64,000 nt of DNA from an uncultured Planctomycetaceae bacterium (GTDB lineage: Bacteria; Planctomycetota; Planctomycetia; Planctomycetales; Planctomycetaceae): the NCBI GenBank assembly GCA_943787265.1, contig CALSLT010000022.1, positions 1 to 64,000 on the forward strand. The letters run 5' to 3'. The notes beneath the pieces were generated by a model that saw only the letters and a program-made list of their open reading frames with translations, was not told the DNA's origin and ran no database searches. This document shows positions 55,874 to 64,000 of this stretch, in pieces. Positions within the stretch are counted from its first letter, which is position 1, and each line of letters opens with the position of its first letter. Position numbers and translations under genes: made by a program.

Positions 55874-57114
55874 GACACGAACGCGAAGTTAGATTTACGG
55901 CGTTGTCCTGGGGGGGAGCGTTGGCAATTGCGGCAGGGCTTTGCACGAGCGGCGTATTCGCACAGTCAGACGACCGTTCCAATTGGAAGGTCATCGAACT
56001 AGACAGTGTGGACCGGATAAGCGCCAAACTGAGATATCGATCTCACGTTTCGGCTGCCGATCAGAAGTGGCTCATTCTCGAACTGATCAATCAGTGCGGC
56101 CATGATCAGCTCGTCCGTCACCTGAGTTACCGCATTGAATGCAACGTTGCTCCCGTCGGGAGCGCCTCCTCCGTTTCAAGCCGCCTTTGTCTTGGAAGCA
56201 CGCTTGAAGTCTTTCCGGAGGATTGGGACTCAACTCCGGTGGCGCATCATTGGCTCATTGATCAATCGCTCCGTGAGTCACATAAGGCGATCAGCCAGAG
56301 GGCAACGGCGTCTATGCTCAGAATCAGTGACAGGCTGGAAGATCGCGATGGCGTCTCAAAGAAGACTGAAATGACTGTCAACGCAACAGCCCATATCACG
56401 ATGGGGCTATCATTTGGAGGTAATTCGACAGGAACACGATTGAAAACTCCAGTAGCGGGCATCCCATTTTCTTTTCGATGGATTCCTCCGGGTGAGAGTG
56501 GCATTCGGAAAATGCAAAACTGGCGTCGAGTCTGGTGTCTGCGCGAGCGTTACAGCGACGGTCGAGGAGCCCCCTCCGCAAGACTTGCATGGGCTTACCT
56601 GAATACTCCGGAAGTCGTAGCCGGTCTGTCAGATGAGGCGTTGAAAACTGCAACGGCTGTGGACGGATGGGGGACGAACGAATTTCGATTTGCCGCTCAT
56701 CGACGTCTGTTTGAACGTGATCCGGCAAACGACGGATTTATCCAGGAACACAAACGGCGGATCGAGGAGTCTCCTTCCCATATTATCTCTCTGGAGCAGT
56801 CAGATTTCTGGCACCCCGATCTGGCAGGTTCGGTTGCGAATTCAACGTACGACTACAGCGCCTTTTATTCGGACGCGCATATGCGTATGGCGGCTCACAG
56901 GGGGCTGGCGATTCTGGAAAAACATCGCGAAGACTGGCAGAACGACAGGGAAGTTGTGAAGGTCGTCGATGCTGCAAAACAGCGGATTGTGAATGGTCAA
57001 AGATTGAACATCCTACTAGGAGTGGCGGCTATCATTGGTCCTCTCCTGACCGTGATTTTTCTTATATGGTTTGCTTGGCGGCGTTCTCGAAGAGGGAGAC
57101 TTCGTGGGCAGTAA
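55870..57114 (+). CDS. Secreted membrane-anchored protein of unknown function
   Basis: 414 residues. A signal peptide (to about AQSDD, residue 32) and one C-terminal membrane helix (about 378-400; LGVAAIIGPLLTVIFLIWFA) followed by a basic tail place most of the protein outside the membrane. Visible segments are WLILELINQCGHDQLVRHLS, IPFSFRWIPPGESGIRKM and QNDREVVKVVDAAKQRIVNG. I recognise no domain. Its ATG overlaps the DUF1501 stop (ATGA) and the PSD1 gene follows by about 20 bases, so it is a true member of this operon. Codon use is less biased than its neighbours. Confidence 0.8.
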   Translation: MRHEREVRFTALSWGGALAIAAGLCTSGVFAQSDDRSNWKVIELDSVDRISAKLRYRSHVSAADQKWLILELINQCGHDQLVRHLSYRIECNVAPVGSASSVSSRLCLGSTLEVFPEDWDSTPVAHHWLIDQSLRESHKAISQRATASMLRISDRLEDRDGVSKKTEMTVNATAHITMGLSFGGNSTGTRLKTPVAGIPFSFRWIPPGESGIRKMQNWRRVWCLRERYSDGRGAPSARLAWAYLNTPEVVAGLSDEALKTATAVDGWGTNEFRFAAHRRLFERDPANDGFIQEHKRRIEESPSHIISLEQSDFWHPDLAGSVANSTYDYSAFYSDAHMRMAAHRGLAILEKHREDWQNDREVVKVVDAAKQRIVNGQRLNILLGVAAIIGPLLTVIFLIWFAWRRSRRGRLRGQ

Positions 57115-57135
57115 GTACTATTGAAGCTCGTCACA

Positions 57136-59010
57136 ATGAAATATCGTGCCATTTTTCGACTAGAGGTTTTGTCAGTTATTCTGTCATTTGCTGGCTATTC
57201 GAGCATCGTCTGCGGACAGGCGGCCGAGTCTCCGATCACGGACGAAGATCGCGAGCACTGGTCTTTCGCGCCGCTGGTTCGGCCCGACGTTCCAGGCAAC
57301 GATAGCGAGTGGCCGCGGAATGAAATCGATTCGTTTGTGCTGAAGAAGCTGACCGATGCAAACCTGTCGCCGGCTCCAGAAGCGACACGAATCGTCCTGC
57401 TTCGCCGACTTTGCTTTGACCTGACGGGGTTACCGCCGACTCCTGAGCAAATCGACGACTTTCTGAACGACGATTCTGCGGATGCTTACTCGCTGGTGGT
57501 CGAACGGCTTCTGGAATCGCCAACGTACGGAGAACGCTGGGCTCAGCACTGGCTTGATCTGGCGAGATTTGCCGAAACGGACGGGTTCGAGCATGACAAA
57601 CTTCGGCCGGATGCATGGAAATATCGCGACTGGGTAATCAAAGCTTTTAACGATGACATGCCGTACGACGAGTTTGTCAGGCTACAGCTTGCCGGCGACG
57701 AAGCGGGACCAGAGAACCGTGTCGCCACCGGATTTCTGACGTGCGGCCCCGACATGCCGGACATCAATCTTCAGGAAGAGCGGCGTCACAGTTTTATGAA
57801 CGAAATGACCTCGACGGTCGGCTCGGTGTTTCTCGGTTTGCAGATCGGCTGTGCTCAGTGTCACGATCACAAGTTTGATCCGATCAGCCAGCTCGATTTT
57901 TATCGACTACGAGCGTTCTTCGATCCGGCCTTTCGATTTACGAAGAACAAGGTTGCGTCGTTGCCAAACGGGAATGACTCTGGTTCAGTCAGTCATTTGA
58001 TGATTCGCGGCGGCTTTCGACGAGTCGGTGACACCGTCGAAGCGGCGTTCCCTCGAATCATCAACACGTCGAGAGTGAAACCTCGGCACGAGTCGAATCG
58101 AAAGAATTTGAGGACGGAACTCGCGACCTGGCTGACGAGGCCAGACAACCCGCTCAGTATGAGAACCATCGCCAACCGCTTGTGGCAGCACCATTTTGGC
58201 GAGGCACTCTGTGACTCACCGAGCGACTTCGGCGTCATGGGCGACACGCCTGAGCATGACGAACTTCTGGATTGGCTGGCGACGGAGTTTCCTCAGCGAA
58301 GATTCAGCTTCAAGAATATGCACCGCCTGATCGTCACTTCGGCTACTTATCGACAGGTCAGCAGATTGCCGGAGAACGCTTCGTCGGAAGTGAAAGCAGC
58401 CTGGCAGGAATCGTTAAAGTCAGATCGCAAGAACCGACTCTGGTCTCGAATGTCACGACGACGGCTCGAAGGAGAAGCAATTCGCGACACCATGTTGCTG
58501 GCGTCTGGAAGCTTGTCCGAGAAACGTGGCGGGCCGGGCATCAGACCACCGCTGCCGGACGAACTGGTTCACACTCTGCTGAAAAATCAATGGCCGGTTT
58601 CGAAAGACCCAGCGGATTACACGCGCCGGAGCATCTACCTGTTCGTTCGCCGGAATCTGAGGTACCCGCTGTTCGAAGCTTTCGACAAACCTGACACCAA
58701 CTTCAGTTGCCCTCGCCGAAATGAATCGACAATTGCGCCGCAGGCTCTGATGCTGCTGAATTCGAAGTTGTCACTTGACGCGGCAAAGGCACTGGCCGCT
58801 TTAATCGAAGAAGCCGCCGGGGAGTCATCGACGGAAGCGAAAGTCAAAGTTGAACTGGCCTATCTGAGAACACTCTCGCGGGGGCCATCATCGGATGAAC
58901 TGAAACTGGCGATCGAATTTCTGAACAGTTCATCGTCCGGCAAAACTGAAGCGCTGACTGACCTCTGCTTGGCACTCTTCAATCTGAACGAGTTTCTCTA
59001 CGTGGATTGA
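57136..59010 (+). CDS. DUF1549/DUF1553 protein (PSD1 type) without cytochrome domain
   Basis: About 624 residues. Signal peptide to about CGQAAES, then DUF1549 (FVLKKLTDANLSPAPEATRI, RRLCFDLTGLPPTPEQIDDF, YGERWAQHWLDLARFAETDG, GLQIGCAQCHDHKFDPISQL with its CxxCH haem-type motif) and DUF1553 (WLTRPDNPLSMRTIANRLWQ, HFGEALCDSPSDFGVMGDTP, HRLIVTSATYRQVSR, MLLNSKLSLDAAKALAAL). The N-terminal PSCyt1 domain and the concanavalin-like insert seen in longer members are absent, so this is a short form. It partners the DUF1501 gene two genes upstream. Their joint substrate is unknown. ATG 57136 is preferred to TTG 57121. Confidence 0.9.
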   Translation: MKYRAIFRLEVLSVILSFAGYSSIVCGQAAESPITDEDREHWSFAPLVRPDVPGNDSEWPRNEIDSFVLKKLTDANLSPAPEATRIVLLRRLCFDLTGLPPTPEQIDDFLNDDSADAYSLVVERLLESPTYGERWAQHWLDLARFAETDGFEHDKLRPDAWKYRDWVIKAFNDDMPYDEFVRLQLAGDEAGPENRVATGFLTCGPDMPDINLQEERRHSFMNEMTSTVGSVFLGLQIGCAQCHDHKFDPISQLDFYRLRAFFDPAFRFTKNKVASLPNGNDSGSVSHLMIRGGFRRVGDTVEAAFPRIINTSRVKPRHESNRKNLRTELATWLTRPDNPLSMRTIANRLWQHHFGEALCDSPSDFGVMGDTPEHDELLDWLATEFPQRRFSFKNMHRLIVTSATYRQVSRLPENASSEVKAAWQESLKSDRKNRLWSRMSRRRLEGEAIRDTMLLASGSLSEKRGGPGIRPPLPDELVHTLLKNQWPVSKDPADYTRRSIYLFVRRNLRYPLFEAFDKPDTNFSCPRRNESTIAPQALMLLNSKLSLDAAKALAALIEEAAGESSTEAKVKVELAYLRTLSRGPSSDELKLAIEFLNSSSSGKTEALTDLCLALFNLNEFLYVD

Positions 59011-59051
59011 ATTCCGTTTCGATTGACATTTCTGGCCATCGAAAGAACTGT

Positions 59052-59123
59052 GAACAGGAGATAGCAGAGGAAACGGAGACTGGATTCGAGCGTCTTCTCT
59101 GTTCTCTCTGCTTTCTCCTGTTC
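59052..59123. repeat. Long hairpin element, copy B
   Basis: Left arm GAACAGGAGATAGCAGAGGA, right arm CTCTGCTTTCTCCTGTTC, with GGATTCGAGCGTC between. It is the same element as at 32513-32584 and lies between two convergent stops, where it could end both transcripts. Confidence 0.82.
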
Positions 59124-59158
59124 GGAATCATTGCCCGAGGATTCTACGGAATGAGATG

Positions 59159-60601
59159 CTACTTGCGCCGTCTTTCTTGATAAGTGTCACCATTGTCCTT
59201 CGGCATTGATTCGTGCCAGGCAACAACCTGTTTCGCCAGACGTTCGACGATTGCGGCGTGGTCGCTTGCGACGTTGGCGATTTCCGATGGATCGTCTGCC
59301 AAATTAAAAAGTTCGGCTTCGCTCCCGTCGTACTCACAAAGCAGTTTCCAGTCGCCTTCACGCATCGCCAGGTCCGGCAGGTCGTTGTCTCCGTAGAAGG
59401 CGTCGCGATCTGGCGGACGCCGGAAGTACAACGGCTTCTTTCGGGATTCGCCAGACTTTCCGACCAGCGTGCCAGCAAGAGCTTCTCCGTCGAAGTTGGC
59501 ATCTGCATCAGCAGTGACGCCTGCCAGTTCAAGCAGCGACGGCGCGAGATCAATCGCAGCGAACACCGAGTCGCGGTTAAACGTTCCAATCGCTTTCTTA
59601 TCGAGCAGACCCGGTCCCCAGGCAATCAACGGCGAGCGAATGCCGCCTTCGTAGAGGTGTGTTTTGAATCCTCGGTAGGGGTTCGCTGTGCCTGCTCCCT
59701 GTTCTGGTCCGTTGTCTGAACATAGCAGGACGAGCGTGTTGTCTCGCAGCTTTTCATCATGTCGGATCAGGTCGAACAGGACTCCAAGTTGCTCGTCCAT
59801 CGTGTCGAGGACGCCGTGATAAAGTGTCCGCTTGGCTCCATCGCCTCGCCGAGCTTCTGGCGGGAAGAACGGCGAGTGAACGTCGTCTGGCCAAACGTTG
59901 ATGTAAAACGGTTTTTCGTCAGCGAATGACTGCTTCACAAAATCGACAGCGGCGGCGGTGAAAGATTGAGTGACCAGCGAGCGGTCAACGTAGGTGATTT
60001 TCCCTCGTCCGAGCTTGTCGGAGCCGAGGGTGTGCTTCGTCGTCGGTTTGCCGTTGTAGGCATCTTTGATTGCCAGAACACGAGGCCCGAGCCCTTCGAA
60101 ATTGGTGAGCGACGCGTCAAAACCGTACTCGGTGATCAGCGGAGCCTCGCCGACGTCCCGCTGTCCTCCCATGTGCCACTTACCGAAGTGCCCGGTCGCA
60201 TAGCCGGCATCGTGCAGCATTTTCGCCAGCATCGGGGCTTTCGGATCGAGCCATTGTGCGACGCCGCGAGCGTTGTTGTGTTTCCGATTGCTCAGGTAAG
60301 AAGTGATCCGCCACCGCTGAGGATACTGCCCAGTCGAAATCGCCACGCGCGACGGCGAGCAGATCGGCGAGTTCACATAAAACTGCTCAAATCGAATCCC
60401 CTCGGCCGCTAGTTGGTCAATGTTCTGAGTCTCAACGGCCTTATTACCGAAACACGAGAGATCTCCCCAACCCATATCGTCAATAAAAACAACGACGATG
60501 TTGGGCCGAGAAGTCGATGAGCTTGTATCAGCAATAGAAAAACTGGTGCACGACATCAGAAGAATGAGCGACGTGATTAGATGTAGTGAGAACCGTGGCA
60601 T
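59159..60601 (-). CDS. Secreted sulfatase
   Basis: A 480-residue arylsulfatase-like enzyme from ATG 60601. Signal peptide (1-24), the first metal site NIVVVFIDDMGWGDLSCFGN (Asp41, Asp42) and the formylglycine site SPICSPSRVAISTGQYPQRW, with Cys81 in the C-x-P-S-R core. HFGKWHMGG, VWPDDVHSPFFPP, LLCSDNGPEQGAGTANPYRG and KTHLYEGGIRSP complete the active site. It removes sulfate from sulfated polysaccharides or glycans, a common planctomycete trait. It lies downstream of the methyltransferase/GIY-YIG pair on the same strand (45-base gap). Confidence 0.95.
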   Translation of the reverse strand: MPRFSLHLITSLILLMSCTSFSIADTSSSTSRPNIVVVFIDDMGWGDLSCFGNKAVETQNIDQLAAEGIRFEQFYVNSPICSPSRVAISTGQYPQRWRITSYLSNRKHNNARGVAQWLDPKAPMLAKMLHDAGYATGHFGKWHMGGQRDVGEAPLITEYGFDASLTNFEGLGPRVLAIKDAYNGKPTTKHTLGSDKLGRGKITYVDRSLVTQSFTAAAVDFVKQSFADEKPFYINVWPDDVHSPFFPPEARRGDGAKRTLYHGVLDTMDEQLGVLFDLIRHDEKLRDNTLVLLCSDNGPEQGAGTANPYRGFKTHLYEGGIRSPLIAWGPGLLDKKAIGTFNRDSVFAAIDLAPSLLELAGVTADADANFDGEALAGTLVGKSGESRKKPLYFRRPPDRDAFYGDNDLPDLAMREGDWKLLCEYDGSEAELFNLADDPSEIANVASDHAAIVERLAKQVVAWHESMPKDNGDTYQERRRK

Positions 60602-60646
60602 GTTTACTTTCCGAATTGCGGTCATGTGAACTTGATGTGGGGCAGT

Positions 60647-61405
60647 TCAACGCTTGACGTTGAACACTGGTTGCCTGGATCGGATCAGCTCAAGTTCCAA
60701 CGCTTTCCTGGCGCGTGTGTTGGTTTCTGCGTCGAGAATCTGGATTTCGAGATTTAAGGCGTTGGTGCCGAATTCCCACATCCATCTCGCCAGACCTTTG
60801 TTGTCTGAGTGATCGAGATGTTTCTTAATTCGGGTCCGTATGTTTTCGGTCTCGCCGACGTAGAGCAATTCCTCAGCGTCAAAGAACAGATAAAGACCTT
60901 GTTCTGCTGGTAAACCATTACGATCGAGCTGGTCAACTTGCAAATTTAGGACTCGAGTCGGAGGAAGAATTCTGGCTGCAATCTCCGGTGAGAGGTTTCC
61001 AGCCTTTCGAAGACTTAGTGCTGCCCAGCGATACTGCAGCGGCGCATAATTTGGCTCGATGCGTGCTGCCAGTTCGTCAAACTCTGCAGCACGATCTGGG
61101 TCGCAGATAATCGAGTCCAAGCTGATCTGGTCGCGACGTTCGAGAAAACGAACTGCAATTTCCGCGGCAAACCGGTAGTCGTCCTGGTCTTTGAAGTGCG
61201 TGCGCTTCGAACGTGGGAGCCCGGTCAATGCGCCAGCTTTCCGCAGGTTTAATAGTGCGCGATTCAACTCCGCGACGGAAACGTGAAGGTTTCTGGATCT
61301 GCATTCAGCCACAAACACTTCATTGAGTGTTGGGTCAGCGACTACCCGGTCTGGTGGATAGCCGTCAGACGCCGCAAGAAATGCCTGAGCAAGTTGAGGC
61401 TTCAT
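60647..61405 (-). CDS. GIY-YIG nuclease with N-terminal unknown domain
   Basis: 252 residues. Residues 1-150 form an unnamed domain (PPDRVVADPTLNEVFVAECR, RKAGALTGLPRSKRTHF, LQYRWAALSLRKAGNL). Residues 165-250 are a GIY-YIG nuclease domain with GLY (170-172), LYVGET (181-186), Arg190/Arg192, His196, Glu237 in KALELELIRSRQP and Asn249. All catalytic residues appear intact. The whole protein is homologous to the C-terminal extension of the methyltransferase encoded just upstream, whose stop overlaps this start (TAATG). Likely the cutting partner of that methyltransferase, as in GIY-YIG restriction enzymes such as Eco29kI; this is inference. Confidence 0.83.
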   Translation of the reverse strand: MKPQLAQAFLAASDGYPPDRVVADPTLNEVFVAECRSRNLHVSVAELNRALLNLRKAGALTGLPRSKRTHFKDQDDYRFAAEIAVRFLERRDQISLDSIICDPDRAAEFDELAARIEPNYAPLQYRWAALSLRKAGNLSPEIAARILPPTRVLNLQVDQLDRNGLPAEQGLYLFFDAEELLYVGETENIRTRIKKHLDHSDNKGLARWMWEFGTNALNLEIQILDAETNTRARKALELELIRSRQPVFNVKR

Positions 61406-63219
61406 TAAGCCGTTCGCAGTTTGCTGTAGTTGAATTGTGGCTTGAATTTTTTAACCAAACAGCTTTGCCACGCGAGTTTCGCGGTACCAGACTGATCGAG
61501 GGGAATGGCTTGGACCGACAGTCGCCGGCTGAATTGTGACCATTCCTCATTTCGATCTTGAATCAACCCCAGGCGTTCACGGAGATTCAGCGTTTCACCT
61601 GCATAGAGTTTCTTATTTTTGCTCTTGCTGATGACGTAGATGCCCGGCTCTGCCTGAATGGCCGATAAGTCGACACTATTCGACTGCCCCATGTCGCTAA
61701 GCGCTGGGAGACGCAATTCCGCAGATCGACCACGTGCGATTGTCGCCTGCTTCCTCAATCTTAAAGCTGCCCAACGGTACTCAAGTTTTGAGTGGTCTGG
61801 GGCGAGCGAACTGGCTCTTTCGTGAAACCGTAATGACAGGCTAGGGTCGCATAGTATTTCGTCGAGGCTTACAGCCTCGACTTCGGCGATCATCTGTTGC
61901 CATGCGATTTCGCTGGCAAACATGTATTCGTCAGAGTCTTCCCACGAGATGTCGGTCCTCCGTGTCGTCGGGATTCCTGTCAGCTTGCCGGCCTTGCGGT
62001 AGCGAAATAACAGGGTGTTCCATTGCCGAACGTCTCCGGGCAATCCAAGTCGAGAGCACATTCCTGTAAACTCAACGTTCATTTCCGGATCAGCAACGAC
62101 GCGGTCGGCTGAGAATCCGGCATGTGTCCTACGGAATGCCTCAACGATTCCGCACAGCGTCATGTGGTTGATTTTCTTATTCGCAATGTCGCTCGGTCCT
62201 AGAGTTTGGCCTGAAGTTGAAGGGGCAGCTCGATCGCGGAATTTCAATTCTTTTTGTTTACGATCAGTTGGCGGAGCGCTCTTTGTTGGTTCCGGCGAAC
62301 CATTCAACGCGTCACCAGCTTCAGTATTTGATAGACGCTTCGTTCCGTATTCGATGTAATCACTCGAAACGTCGAAGCCAATGAAATTACGACCTAGTTT
62401 TTTTGCCACTGCCAGTGTAGTCGCACTTCCTGAAAACGGGTCGAGAACTAGACTATTTTGAACTGAGCACGTGCGGATTATTCGGCCGAGTAACTGCTCT
62501 GGCATTTGGCATCCGTGGAACCCGGCTCGTTCTTTGAACGTGCCAGCAACGCGAGGAAAGTACCAAGTATCCTCGACTTGACTGAAACTCTCACTCAAGT
62601 CCTGTGGCCTCAAGACGTATGTTTGATCATCATCGTCGTTAGGCTCAAGGGCATGAAATTTCCAAGTGAAATCGTCGTCGTCATTGAGCGCCTCGCCAAC
62701 CGCGTCTGCCGGACGAATAAGCCACGTGTCATCGGGAAGTCGGCCTTTTGGGTTTGCTCGTTTGTCGTTGTAAACGAGTTCTCGCGCGGACCGTACTCGA
62801 TTGTCGAGGTCGTCGGCGAGGAATGTGAAGTTCTCAGGATCTTTGACGAAGTGAAACAGGTGGGCGTGCGATCGGGTGAATTTGTGCGAGCAGTTTACTC
62901 CGAACGTGTAGTACCAGATGACCCAGCTTCGGCAGGTAAAACCGATTTCCTGGCTGAGCAACTTCAGCTCCGCGGCGTACTCGTCGCCGATCGCCAGCCA
63001 GAAAGTTCCGTCGGGCTTCAAGACGCGCGAGACGGCTTTGATCCATTGCTCGGACCAGTCGAGGTACTGCTGCTTTTCGAGTTTGTCATCGTAGACGTCG
63101 TACTCGTAGCCGATGTTGAACGGCGGATCGGCAAATGCGAGATCGACGGAGCCCTCTTCGAGTGCATTCATGGCCTGAACGCAGTCGCCCAACTGAATTG
63201 TGTTCAGGTTGGCATCCAT
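61405..63219 (-). CDS. Beta-class DNA methyltransferase fused to unknown domain and inactive GIY-YIG
   Basis: 604 residues from ATG 63219 (GGAG about ten bases upstream). The methyltransferase (1-300) has motif IV FADPPFNIGYE (DPPFN at 31-35) before motif I DPFSGSATTLAVAKKLGRNF (260 on), the beta order typical of N6-adenine or N4-cytosine enzymes. A linker leads to a domain at about 370-500 (ADRVVADPEMNVEFTGMCSR, YRKAGKLTGIPTTRRTD, LEYRWAALRLRKQ) and a GIY-YIG-like domain with GIY (526-528), LYAGET (538-543), Arg547/549 and Asn597. At the place of the catalytic Glu it has Gln585 (LAWQSCLV). The nuclease part is therefore probably inactive and may serve recognition. Confidence 0.85.
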   Translation of the reverse strand: MDANLNTIQLGDCVQAMNALEEGSVDLAFADPPFNIGYEYDVYDDKLEKQQYLDWSEQWIKAVSRVLKPDGTFWLAIGDEYAAELKLLSQEIGFTCRSWVIWYYTFGVNCSHKFTRSHAHLFHFVKDPENFTFLADDLDNRVRSARELVYNDKRANPKGRLPDDTWLIRPADAVGEALNDDDDFTWKFHALEPNDDDDQTYVLRPQDLSESFSQVEDTWYFPRVAGTFKERAGFHGCQMPEQLLGRIIRTCSVQNSLVLDPFSGSATTLAVAKKLGRNFIGFDVSSDYIEYGTKRLSNTEAGDALNGSPEPTKSAPPTDRKQKELKFRDRAAPSTSGQTLGPSDIANKKINHMTLCGIVEAFRRTHAGFSADRVVADPEMNVEFTGMCSRLGLPGDVRQWNTLLFRYRKAGKLTGIPTTRRTDISWEDSDEYMFASEIAWQQMIAEVEAVSLDEILCDPSLSLRFHERASSLAPDHSKLEYRWAALRLRKQATIARGRSAELRLPALSDMGQSNSVDLSAIQAEPGIYVISKSKNKKLYAGETLNLRERLGLIQDRNEEWSQFSRRLSVQAIPLDQSGTAKLAWQSCLVKKFKPQFNYSKLRTA

Positions 63220-63421
63220 CCGGGGGGAACTCCATTTCGAGACTCGCGGCAAAGGTCGGTCGGCAAGGTTGGAATGTTAGTCGAAGGGCACGGCTGCGGA
63301 AAACCAGCAGGTCGGGCGAATGGGCTGAAAAGGGAGCGCGACCGCCGCATCTTTGACCCCCGCTCGCAATATCGAAAGAATGCTGGCTCAACCATCTGAC
63401 CTGTCAAGAAAGTGTCCGTTC

Positions 63422-64000
63422 ATGCGATATCTGATTTGCAGCGTTTTTGCCTGTGTTTACGGCGCGTCAGGTTACCTGCACGCGGAAGCGGCCTCCGCGA
63501 AACCGAATTTCGTGCTGATCTATATCGACGATATGGGGTACGGAGATATCGGTCCGTACGGTTCGAAGTTGAATCGGACGCCGAACCTCGACCGGATGGC
63601 GGCCGAAGGGATGAAGCTGACTAGTTTTTACGCCGCGCCCGTTTGCTCGGCGTCGCGGGCTCAGTTGTTGACCGGTTGCTACGCGCCGCGAGTTTCCGTA
63701 CCGGGTGTTTTCTTTCCGGCCGGGCCGAAGGGATTGAATCCTCGCGAGCGGACTGTCGCTGAGTATCTGAAAGAACTCGGCTACGCGACGACGTGCATCG
63801 GCAAGTGGCACCTGGGTGATCAGCTGGAGTTTCTGCCGACGAATCAGGGGTTCGATCATTATTTCGGGATTCCCTACTCAAACGACATGCAGCGGAACTC
63901 GCTGGAAGATGGTCGCCGAGTCACGCCGCTGTTGCGTGATGACAAGGTCGCCGAGCTGCTCGAAGACGAAGGGCAGCGGCGAGTGACTCGTGAGTACACC
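63422..64000 (+). CDS. Secreted sulfatase (runs off the window)
   Basis: 193 codons from ATG 63422 are open to the window end. Signal peptide (1-26, cut near AEAASA), first metal site PNFVLIYIDDMGYGDIGPYG (Asp36, Asp37), and the formylglycine site APVCSASRAQLLTGCYAPRV with Cys75 in C-S-A-S-R, so the Cys-type site is kept with Ala in place of Pro. IGKWHLGD and LPTNQGFDHYFGIPYS follow, as in arylsulfatase A-like enzymes. It is divergent from the methyltransferase gene, with 202 bases between starts. Confidence 0.93.
   Translation, partial: MRYLICSVFACVYGASGYLHAEAASAKPNFVLIYIDDMGYGDIGPYGSKLNRTPNLDRMAAEGMKLTSFYAAPVCSASRAQLLTGCYAPRVSVPGVFFPAGPKGLNPRERTVAEYLKELGYATTCIGKWHLGDQLEFLPTNQGFDHYFGIPYSNDMQRNSLEDGRRVTPLLRDDKVAELLEDEGQRRVTREYT

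Noticed and set aside
62506-63399. Plus-strand open frame of 297 codons opposite the methyltransferase
   Set aside because: The minus strand carries clear methyltransferase motifs DPPFN and DPFSGS; the plus frame is a shadow.

Overview
The window looks like chromosome of a planctomycete of the order Planctomycetales. The signs are several planctomycete-typical families: two DUF1501 proteins with Tat signals, a DUF1549/DUF1553 (PSD1-type) protein, a DUF1559 prepilin-like protein, anaerobic-type sulfatases, a TadG/VWA protein, ECF sigma factor/membrane partner pairs, and tetrahydromethanopterin (H4MPT) C1 genes (fae, mtdB). No rRNA, tRNA or CRISPR array was recognised.

Layout. 1-14.6 kb, all on the minus strand, is a surface polysaccharide locus. 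Read in transcription order it holds rmlB, wbpB (frameshifted), wbpD, a wbpE-type aminotransferase, an ABC exporter (permease intact, ATPase frameshifted), a methyltransferase, a glycosyltransferase, hisH and hisF paralogues, wbpG (broken), a wbpI-type epimerase (badly broken), a broken glycosyltransferase and a further glycosyltransferase leaving the window. This gene set matches the Pseudomonas B-band route to UDP-ManNAc(3NAm)A. Single-base indels have hit at least five of these genes, while nearly all genes after 13.5 kb are intact. The route is either decaying or badly sequenced here.

14.9-24 kb: DUF1501 protein, M81 (MlrC-type) peptidase, MFS and SDF transporters, a CBS protein with a degenerate GGDEF domain, a DUF1801 protein, and an exported HEAT/redoxin protein whose redox centre carries an in-frame UGA (UxxC, probable selenocysteine). 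24.1-26.8 kb: two IS1182-type transposase genes, one a truncated remnant abutting the redoxin gene, the other a bounded element with a frame-breaking insertion.

26.8-46 kb: housekeeping and regulatory genes (ECF sigma modules, mntR, DUF1559 protein, CPBP protease, lgt, panC, LOG protein, STAS protein, xseA) and, at 41.1 kb, a small ArsC-family protein that also needs UGA read as selenocysteine (UTSC). 44.5-48.5 kb is a C1 cluster: ATP-grasp protein, fae, a small unknown gene, mtdB and a YkgJ protein. 48.6-59 kb: phosphodiesterase, lipoprotein, VWA protein, PLP dehydratase, cupin, and a DUF1501-unknown-PSD1 operon.

59-64 kb: two sulfatases flank a coupled gene pair. One is a beta-class DNA methyltransferase with a C-terminal extension, the other a GIY-YIG nuclease that is homologous to that extension over its full length. 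The methyltransferase copy has lost the catalytic Glu and the separate copy keeps it, which suggests an unusual restriction-modification architecture. Intergenic spaces are rich in palindromes and hairpins, including a hairpin element present in two copies and a three-armed fold.
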